Source of the DNA: Flavobacteriaceae bacterium UBA3078
GTDB taxonomy: Bacteria > Bacteroidota > Bacteroidia > Flavobacteriales > Flavobacteriaceae
Direction of reading: 5' to 3'
Assembly (NCBI GenBank): GCA_002366675.1
Contig: DFBO01000034.1
Coordinates: forward strand, 1 to 7,422
Length of the DNA stretch: 7,422 nt
Shown here: one piece after another, positions 1 through 5,144 of the stretch
Layout of the letters: each line of letters starts with the position of its first letter
Position numbering within the stretch: the stretch's first letter is position 1
Program-made: the position numbers and the translations under genes
Notes under the pieces: generated by a model
Told to the model about the DNA's origin: nothing
The model's input: the letters and a program-made list of their open reading frames with translations, nothing else
The model's database searches: none

Positions 1-1
1 C

Positions 2-133
2 AGAGGACTCCGGGCTGTCTCTAATCACTGTACTATCGCCCACATTACCGTCCTTCTTATAGCTTTGACTGCTGCTAAGACAGGGAATAAAGATAAGATT
101 CGTTTTGTAAAATCTTTCCTTCCTAATATTTAA
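2..133 (+). CDS. C-terminal end of a probable DDE transposase (partial, cut by the left edge)
   Basis: A plus-strand frame is open from base 2 to a TAA at 131-133 and gives 43 residues. It begins RGLRAVSNHCTIAHITVLL and ends FVKSFLPNI. An RG-L-x-x-V segment, then a hydrophobic helix rich in His, Ile and Leu and a short basic tail, resembles the last helix of IS4/IS5-superfamily DDE transposases, after the catalytic Glu. That resemblance is from memory of the family; the catalytic residues would lie outside the window. It is convergent with the M42 gene, whose stop is only 49 bp away, so the right end of any insertion sequence must lie within about 134-182. I could not identify a terminal inverted repeat there because the partner end is not visible. 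It might instead be a chance open frame, but the composition is protein-like and the frame is unbroken to the edge. Confidence 0.55.
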   Translation, partial: RGLRAVSNHCTIAHITVLLIALTAAKTGNKDKIRFVKSFLPNI

Positions 134-182
134 TTTTTAAAGAGCGAGTTTTCTGAAAGCCTATTCATATTAAATAATATAT

Positions 183-1235
183 CTATTTCAAAAGAGTATC
201 TATCTTATGGACTTTTTCCAGAAACACTTTTAAGAGCTCTACTGTATATTTAATATCACCTAAATGGCATAACTGCACCGTCGAATGCATATTCCTAATA
301 GGTGCTCCAATGGTACAGACCAAAGTCCCTGTTTTATTTCTTTGCATAGCTGCAGCGTCAGTTCCTCCTCCAATATTTAACTGATATCCTATATTATTTT
401 CTTCAGCAAGATACTTCAGAAAATTTACAATTTTCTTATCACAAAGAGTTCTATTATCTACAATATATATACCAGTCCCACCACCCAAGAAACAATGTTT
501 ATCTTCGTCTTTAACACCAGGAAAATCATAAGCTAAACTGCCATCAATAGCAATACCAATGTCTGGTTCTACACTGAATGAGGCAACCGTTCCTCCCCTT
601 AGTCCTAATTCTTCTTGAACGGTCCCGACAGCATAGATATCTGCATAACAATCTTCTAATCTCTTTAAAGCCTCAATCATAACAAAAACACCCATTCTAT
701 CATCAAAATTTCTCGAAGTTACAACCTGTTCATTTAGCTTTATAAAATTTTGATCCAGACTCACTACATTTCCAACGTTTACATATTTTGATACTTCCTC
801 CTTACCCATTCCAACATCAATGTAAAGCTCTTTTACATCTATATATTTTTTGTCGTCCTCTTCGGATAAGAACTTGGGTTTGGGAGAAATTATCCCCTTA
901 ATATCTCTTTTACCATGTATAATAACTCTCTGTGCAATCAAAGTTCTTGGATTAAACCCTCCCAATGGTGTTATCCTTAAAAAACCATCTTTATCTATAA
1001 ACCTTACTAAAAAACCAATTTCATCCATATGGGCAGCTACCATTACTTTAATCGGTTTACCTTGCTTCTCTTTTCTGGCTTTTTTGTAACCTATAATATT
1101 ACCCAATTTATCTATTTTTACCTCATCCATTATTTTTTTTAACTCATCATCTACAATCTTTCGTACTGGTTCCTCATAACCAGATACTCCAGGGGTTTCA
1201 CATAATTTTTTGAGTAATTCTATTTGCAGATCCAT
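183..1235 (-). CDS. M42 family metallo-aminopeptidase (TET/glutamyl aminopeptidase type)
   Basis: This is a cytosolic di-metal aminopeptidase of family M42, members of which often form dodecameric TET particles that trim peptides from the N-terminus. Some relatives are annotated as endoglucanase CelM. Numbered from the chosen start, the metal and catalytic set is intact: H69-x-D71 in AAHMDE, D178/D179 in NFDDRMG, the E208-E209 pair in QEELGLRGG, D231 in AIDGS and H317 in NMHST. A GGGTDAA segment near residue 290 is also typical. The length of 350 residues is normal for the family. The frame opens 21 bp earlier at an ATG (1254-1256) with no ribosome site. The ATG at 1233-1235 has AGGAGG five bases upstream, so I start there. 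The usual Glu after the final HS-x-V is Gln here (HSTVQ), which is probably tolerated. It is the last gene of the minus-strand cluster, 108 bp after the DppC gene, and fits digestion of imported peptides. Exact substrate specificity is not readable. Confidence 0.93.
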   Translation of the reverse strand: MDLQIELLKKLCETPGVSGYEEPVRKIVDDELKKIMDEVKIDKLGNIIGYKKARKEKQGKPIKVMVAAHMDEIGFLVRFIDKDGFLRITPLGGFNPRTLIAQRVIIHGKRDIKGIISPKPKFLSEEDDKKYIDVKELYIDVGMGKEEVSKYVNVGNVVSLDQNFIKLNEQVVTSRNFDDRMGVFVMIEALKRLEDCYADIYAVGTVQEELGLRGGTVASFSVEPDIGIAIDGSLAYDFPGVKDEDKHCFLGGGTGIYIVDNRTLCDKKIVNFLKYLAEENNIGYQLNIGGGTDAAAMQRNKTGTLVCTIGAPIRNMHSTVQLCHLGDIKYTVELLKVFLEKVHKIDTLLK

Positions 1236-1240
1236 ATTTT

Positions 1241-1246
1241 CCTCCT
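1241..1246 (-). promoter_or_regulatory. Shine-Dalgarno fixing the M42 start
   Basis: The minus strand reads AGGAGG here, followed by five bases (AAAAT) and ATG at 1233-1235. The upstream in-frame ATG at 1254-1256 is preceded only by AT-rich sequence without a purine block. The annotated protein should therefore begin MDLQIELLKK rather than seven residues earlier. Confidence 0.85.
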
Positions 1247-1343
1247 TTAATACCATACTTATATTTTATATTTTCATTACATAACATATAAAAAATCAAT
1301 CTTAGAAAAAATTTAACAAAATTATTTAATAATAGAATATTCG

Positions 1344-2306
1344 TTATCTCATTCTTGGATCCAAGGCATCACGCAATCCATCGCCTAAAAAGTTAAATGA
1401 TAACATAGTAAGTGCTAAAATCATACCTGGATATAATGCAAGGTGAGGGTAAGATTGCATAGCTTTATAACCTTCAGAAATCATTATTCCCCAACTGGGA
1501 GTCGGTGGGTTAACTCCCAACCCTATAAAACTTAAAAAAGCTTCAGTACCAATAAAACCTGGAATACTTAAAGTTACAGTAACAATACAAGGCCCTATAA
1601 TATTTGGCAATATATGCCGAAAAATAACTCTAAAAGTATTATTTCCTGTTGCAATGGCTGCTTGAATATATTCTTTCTCCTTTGCAGAAAGAGTTAAACC
1701 TCTCGCTATCCTTGCCATACCAACCCAGGATGTAACACTTATACCAATCATAATAAAAAACAATCCACCCCATGCATCATCAATTTTAATTATTGTTTGA
1801 ATAAAAATATTATTTATTGCAACTTGAAAAATATTAGATTTAAATAGAACCATTAACAAAATTATCAATAATAAAGTTGGAAATGCATAGAAAATATCTA
1901 CGATACGCATCATAATCTCGTCAACCTGGCCTCCATAAAATCCAGAAATTATTCCATATGTTACACCTAATATAAATGCAATAAATGCTCCTAAAAAGCC
2001 AACACTTAAAGAAATACGAGTACCATAAATAAGCCTGCTCAATACATCTCTCCCCATAAAATCTGCACCTAATAAATAATCATCTCCAGGTTTTGCATAA
2101 TTATCTATAAAATTACCTTCAGAATAATCTTTTGGAGCAATATAAGGTGCAAAAATAGCAATTATTACTAAAAATACAATAAAAATTGCACCCACTACGG
2201 CCATTTTATTTTTTGTCAACCGTAAAAATGCATCCATCCAGATATTTTTAGATCTGACTTTATTATTAGTTTCTTTTTGTGTTATTAACTTTTCCCTAAA
2301 AGTCAA
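1344..2306 (-). CDS. ABC transporter permease, DppC/OppC type
   Basis: This is the inner-membrane permease subunit of a family-5 (peptide/nickel/oligosaccharide) ABC importer, partner of the DppB-type protein upstream. The protein has 320 residues. It has a polar N-terminal tail, a first membrane helix at about 36-53, the OppC signature LGADFMGRD at 79-87, and further hydrophobic helices. The cytoplasmic EAA loop (EYIQAAIATG then RHILPN, about 212-235) contacts the ATPase. The end FLGDGLRDALDPRMR is typical of the family. Between the helix around 145-155 and SWVGMAR there is an extra stretch (about 156-181, with KIDDAWGG) longer than in most DppC proteins. The start is TTG at 2304-2306 with AGGAGG 11 bases upstream. 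No ATPase gene follows; the next gene is the M42 peptidase. A 210 bp gap separates it from the DppB gene, unusually long for such a pair. Confidence 0.95.
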   Translation of the reverse strand: MTFREKLITQKETNNKVRSKNIWMDAFLRLTKNKMAVVGAIFIVFLVIIAIFAPYIAPKDYSEGNFIDNYAKPGDDYLLGADFMGRDVLSRLIYGTRISLSVGFLGAFIAFILGVTYGIISGFYGGQVDEIMMRIVDIFYAFPTLLLIILLMVLFKSNIFQVAINNIFIQTIIKIDDAWGGLFFIMIGISVTSWVGMARIARGLTLSAKEKEYIQAAIATGNNTFRVIFRHILPNIIGPCIVTVTLSIPGFIGTEAFLSFIGLGVNPPTPSWGIMISEGYKAMQSYPHLALYPGMILALTMLSFNFLGDGLRDALDPRMR

Positions 2307-2317
2307 AGTTAATTCAA

Positions 2318-2323
2318 CCTCCT
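2318..2323 (-). promoter_or_regulatory. Shine-Dalgarno for the TTG start of the DppC-type gene
   Basis: The minus strand reads AGGAGG, then 11 bases, then TTG at 2304-2306. The spacing is at the long end of the usual range. The only nearer TTG is in another frame and runs into TAA within two codons, and the first in-frame ATG is codon 24. The TTG is therefore the best-supported start. Confidence 0.65.
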
Positions 2324-2473
2324 AATATAAAATAATTATTTTTAGTCCGAGCTTTACTAGGTTATACCCAAATCTTTTTTATCGTAAATAATAAGGTGGT
2401 AGTCAAATTATTTCAATGCTATAAATCATTTTTTTGAAAAATAGAGCTTTAGACCTAGCGATTTAAAAGCAAA

Positions 2474-2492
2474 AAATATATTCTATATATTT
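2474..2492 (-). terminator. AT-only hairpin with T-run behind the DppB-type gene (weak)
   Basis: The minus strand forms a perfect 8-bp stem AAATATAT / ATATATTT around the three-base loop AGA, followed directly by more T (TTT then GC). It starts 24 bases after the DppB stop. A stem with no G-C pairs is weak for intrinsic termination, so it may act as an mRNA processing or stability element, or be chance in AT-rich spacer. Confidence 0.3.
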
Positions 2493-2510
2493 CTATTTTT
2501 AGATATCCAA
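2482..2510 (-). promoter_or_regulatory. Possible internal promoter with operator-like palindrome ahead of the DppC-type gene
   Basis: On the minus strand TTGGAT (2505-2510) is followed after 17 bases by TATAGA (2482-2487), a loose -35/-10 pair. The spacer contains most of a near-copy (15 of 16 bases, 2490-2505) of the palindrome found ahead of the binding-protein gene. This could give the DppC-type and M42 genes their own regulated transcript, with a leader of about 170 bases. The -35 is poor and the region is very AT-rich. Confidence 0.3.
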
Positions 2511-2516
2511 CTTGTA

Positions 2517-3443
2517 TTAGCTATACTTTATTCGAGGGTCAATCCAAAAATAAATAATATCCACAACTAAATTTGCAATTACTAAAATAACTGCATAAAG
2601 TAATACTGTTCCCATTATTACTGGATAATTTCGGTCAGTAACACTTTGTACAAAAAATTTCCCCATTCCAGGAATTGCAAATATTTGTTCTATTACTAAC
2701 GTTCCTGTAATTAAACCTGCAAAAAGTGGTCCTAAAATAGTTATAACTGGTATTAATGAATTTTTCAGGGCATGGTGGATTACTATATTCTTTTCAGAAA
2801 CTCCCTTTGAACGAGCAGTTCTTATATAATCTTCACGAATTGTTTCTAACATACTAGCTCTAGTTAGCCTTGCTATTATAGCAGCACTACCAATTCCTAA
2901 AGCAAAAGCAGGTAAAATAGCTTGCTGCCATGTCCCCCAACGAGCCACAGGTAATATATCCCACTTTAATGCAAATATCCATATTAAAAGAGGGCCTAAA
3001 GTCATGTGGGGAATTGAAACTCCTGATATAGCAAAAAACATACAAATATAATCTATTAATGTATTTTGTTTTAGAGCAGATATTATTCCTAAAGGGATTC
3101 CAATAACAATAGCAATTAAAAAAGCTAAGACTCCAAGTTGAAATGAAACAGGAAAGTGTTCTTTGATGATATCATTTACTGTTCTTCCCCTTACTAAATA
3201 AGAAGGACCTAGATCACCGTGAAGAACATTCCAGATATAAGTTTTATATTGAACTAAAAAGGGATCATTTAAGTGATAATATTTCTCCAGATTCAAAATA
3301 ACCTCTTTAGGTAAAGGTTTTTCTGAGGTATCAAATGGACTACCAGGTACTATTTTCATAAGTCCAAATGTTATAAAGGAAATTATTAATAAAACAAGCA
3401 CAAGCCACATAAATCTTCTGATAATATAACTACTAATACCCAA
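2517..3443 (-). CDS. ABC transporter permease, DppB/OppB type
   Basis: This is the membrane permease subunit that pairs with the DppC-type protein to form the translocation channel. From the start chosen here it has 308 residues. TM1 is at about 12-32 and ends in GLMKIVPGSPF. It is followed by the family pattern HLNDPFLVQY then GDLGPS, further membrane helices, the EAA loop YIRTARSKG...HHALKNSLIP (about 205-232), and the GLITGTLVIEQIFAIPGMG segment near the C-terminus. All are hallmarks of the family. The frame extends back to a TTG at 3495-3497 with no ribosome site and 18 unusual residues. The TTG at 3441-3443 has a weak GGGA six bases upstream and gives the normal short N-terminus before TM1, so I prefer it. 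Neither start is strong. A micro-ORF with a better ribosome site lies upstream (3508-3534) and hints at a frameshift or leader peptide. Confidence 0.93.
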   Translation of the reverse strand: MGISSYIIRRFMWLVLVLLIISFITFGLMKIVPGSPFDTSEKPLPKEVILNLEKYYHLNDPFLVQYKTYIWNVLHGDLGPSYLVRGRTVNDIIKEHFPVSFQLGVLAFLIAIVIGIPLGIISALKQNTLIDYICMFFAISGVSIPHMTLGPLLIWIFALKWDILPVARWGTWQQAILPAFALGIGSAAIIARLTRASMLETIREDYIRTARSKGVSEKNIVIHHALKNSLIPVITILGPLFAGLITGTLVIEQIFAIPGMGKFFVQSVTDRNYPVIMGTVLLYAVILVIANLVVDIIYFWIDPRIKYS

Positions 3444-3507
3444 TCTCCATCCCAACCTTTCATACCATAATAAAACTATTTCATAATACTTTATCAAACT
3501 TAGTAAT

Positions 3508-3534
3508 TTACATTTTTAATATATTCGTCATCAT
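3508..3534 (-). other. Eight-codon micro-ORF with its own ribosome site, upstream of the DppB-type gene
   Basis: The minus strand reads AAAAGGAATT then ATG ATG ACG AAT ATA TTA AAA ATG TAA, encoding MMTNILKM. The AGGA is seven bases from the second ATG, a much better initiation site than any ahead of the DppB frame. Dropping one A from the run of five at the end of this micro-ORF would join it to the DppB frame, which is open from just beyond this point. It could be a leader peptide used for translational coupling, a relic of the true start after a one-base indel, or chance. Confidence 0.35.
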
Positions 3535-3591
3535 AATTCCTTTTAATAAACTGTAAAAATATCCGATAAATCAAGCTTATTTTCTATTAGG

Positions 3592-4947
3592 TTAACCTCG
3601 ACACTTTACAAAGTCAGGTAGCATTTCGCCAGATTTAATAATAGCATTGCATAACTTTTGGTGCAATTTCTTTTGTAATGATGCAAACTCTTGTAAACCA
3701 AAAAGATTCTTCATTTGGAATTTATCAGATTCATTGTCAAATAAAAAACAGAATTCATCGTCTCTTCCTACGCAATATGTATACCGCCTCGTTCTGATAG
3801 CACGATAAGGATGGTCTCCAAATCCGAATCTTGTTCTACCGATCCATTGTATTAAGGCTTCGTTTCGCATGGGGCCCCTAATGCCACATAAAGTAGCCGA
3901 TATGTCTATTCCCTGTACTTGTGACGGAGTAGATATTCCACAAAGTCCTGCACAAGTTGGGAAAATATCGATGCCACTTATAACATTATTATATGTTTCA
4001 CCTGCGGGGAGCACTCCTGGCATACGCATTATCACTGGAATACGAACGGATTCATCAAACACAACCTGTTTATCATACTTTCCTTGGCTACCTCCCATTT
4101 CTCCATGATCGGAAAAAAATACTACCAAGGTATCACTCGCCTCTCCTGTTTGTTCTAACCAATCAAGAATTCGTCCGATATTATCATCAAGATTAGCAAT
4201 CTGACTATAGTATCCAGCTAACATTTTACGAACTTCAGTCTCTACATCCTCCGGAACATTATCACGAAGTATAATATTTTCAGGATCAAACATTGATACA
4301 TATTCAGATGGTGCAGGATTACCGATTTTATTGTCTATACCGTATCCTGGATGTGGCGCCTCTACACTCAGACAATGAAACCATGGTTGTTTGTTTTGGC
4401 TCGCTGTTTCAGAAAGATACTTTATTGATAAATTTGTCAAAGCATCAGTTTGAAATCCTTTCAGTTCATATGGTTTTACCTGATCACCATGAGAATAGTA
4501 AGTTTTATAATAATGATTTGAAATATTAAATCCAAACCAGTCTTCAAATCCACCCCTTAATTTAGGATCAACCCAATAATCTTCACCACCCCAATGACCC
4601 GTTACCATATGAATACCATGCTCTCCACCCAAATGCCATTTACCAACCCAAGATGTACGATAACCTGCAGCACGAAAAACATGCGCAATCGTATTACGAT
4701 CTGGCGAAAGTAAATCCCCGTGTAACCGTACACCATTTACGTGTGCATATTGCCCGGTCATAAGTCCTGCACGAAATGGTATACAAATCGGATATTGGCT
4801 AATTGCATTGGTAAACCTTATACCTTCACTAGCTAAACGGTCAATATTTTTAGTTTTTATATTTGGATCCTCATTGCAAGATAGTGCATGATATCGTAGC
4901 TGATCACAAAATAACCAGAGAAGATTTGTGCTTTTCTTTTTCACCAT
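3592..4947 (-). CDS. Type I (Cys-type) sulfatase, cytoplasmic
   Basis: This is an alkaline-phosphatase-superfamily hydrolase that cleaves sulfate esters (phosphonate/phosphate monoesters in some relatives). The 451 residues show the family sites. D15-Q16 near the N-terminus is the DQ variant of the metal site, as in choline sulfatase and phosphonate monoester hydrolases. The core C55-I-P-F-R59 then GLMTGQY contains the Cys that is oxidised to formylglycine. Further sites are G102-K-W-H-L-G107, H199 in EAPHPGY, YYSQIANLDDNIGRIL, and D280-H281 in FFSDHGEMGG with K290 and K293. There is no signal peptide or membrane helix, so it should act in the cytoplasm. A perfect AGGAGG (4955-4960) lies seven bases before the ATG. 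Hand-counted lines average about 41% GC against about 30% for the permease genes, which suggests separate ancestry. It sits between the binding protein and the permeases, behind a terminator. The substrate is unknown and no maturase gene is nearby. Confidence 0.93.
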   Translation of the reverse strand: MVKKKSTNLLWLFCDQLRYHALSCNEDPNIKTKNIDRLASEGIRFTNAISQYPICIPFRAGLMTGQYAHVNGVRLHGDLLSPDRNTIAHVFRAAGYRTSWVGKWHLGGEHGIHMVTGHWGGEDYWVDPKLRGGFEDWFGFNISNHYYKTYYSHGDQVKPYELKGFQTDALTNLSIKYLSETASQNKQPWFHCLSVEAPHPGYGIDNKIGNPAPSEYVSMFDPENIILRDNVPEDVETEVRKMLAGYYSQIANLDDNIGRILDWLEQTGEASDTLVVFFSDHGEMGGSQGKYDKQVVFDESVRIPVIMRMPGVLPAGETYNNVISGIDIFPTCAGLCGISTPSQVQGIDISATLCGIRGPMRNEALIQWIGRTRFGFGDHPYRAIRTRRYTYCVGRDDEFCFLFDNESDKFQMKNLFGLQEFASLQKKLHQKLCNAIIKSGEMLPDFVKCRG

Positions 4948-4967
4948 TTATTCTCCTCCTTTTCTTG

Positions 4968-5006
4968 GTTCTATTTTTCTATATTATGTAAAATATCTTT
5001 TCTTAA
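4968..5006 (-). promoter_or_regulatory. Candidate sulfatase promoter with a degenerate operator-like site
   Basis: The minus strand has TTAAGA (5001-5006), 17 bases, then TATAGA (4978-4983). Each hexamer matches four of six consensus bases, and transcription would begin about 25 bases before the ATG, close to the strong Shine-Dalgarno. The bases 4968-4983 match 12 of 16 positions of the palindrome ahead of the binding-protein gene and overlap the -10. Both signals are plausible but weak in AT-rich DNA. Confidence 0.35.
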
Positions 5007-5040
5007 TTTACTACCTTTTAAGATAAATAATTGTTAAAGT

Positions 5041-5090
5041 ATAAAAAAGTATAGAACTTAAGGAAATATAAACCTTAAGCTCTATACTTT
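5041..5090 (-). terminator. Strong intrinsic terminator after the binding-protein gene
   Basis: An 18-position stem pairs 5046-5063 with 5073-5090, 17 of 18 pairs being complementary (one A/C mismatch at 5056/5080), around a nine-base loop (5064-5072). The inner arm is CTTAAGG/CCTTAAG and the outer arm AAAGTATAGA/TCTATACTTT. On the minus strand the stem runs directly into TTTTTTAT, as expected for Rho-independent termination. It lies about 55 bases after the stop of the binding-protein gene. The plus strand also has a T-rich tail (CATTTTTT) about 7 bases later, so it may work weakly both ways. It should make the binding protein a separate abundant transcript and limit read-through into the sulfatase. 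Confidence 0.85.
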
Positions 5091-5144
5091 CTTAATCATT
5101 TTTTAAATATGCGTCCTCTCAAAATAAAATAATTTTTTTCAAGC

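Noticed and set aside
167..180. Palindrome ATATTA-AA-TAATAT near the M42 stop
   Set aside because: It is made only of A and T with a two-base centre and has no T-run, so it is too weak for a terminator and expected by chance in such DNA.
850..1089. Plus-strand open frame opposite the M42 gene
   Set aside because: It is antisense to conserved catalytic regions of the peptidase and gives no recognisable protein.
2329..2342. Palindrome AAAATAATTATTTT upstream of the DppC-type gene
   Set aside because: It is low-complexity AT sequence without a loop or conserved copy elsewhere, so no function can be argued.
2349..2460. Repeated GAGCTTTA with nearby CTAGG/CCTAG at 2349-2364 and 2444-2460
   Set aside because: Only eight bases are shared exactly, and no RNA gene or clear hairpin is formed, so it was judged coincidence.
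3869..4529. Three plus-strand open frames opposite the sulfatase
   Set aside because: They are shadows of the sulfatase reading frame, overlapping conserved motifs such as FFSDHG; no protein family is recognisable in them.
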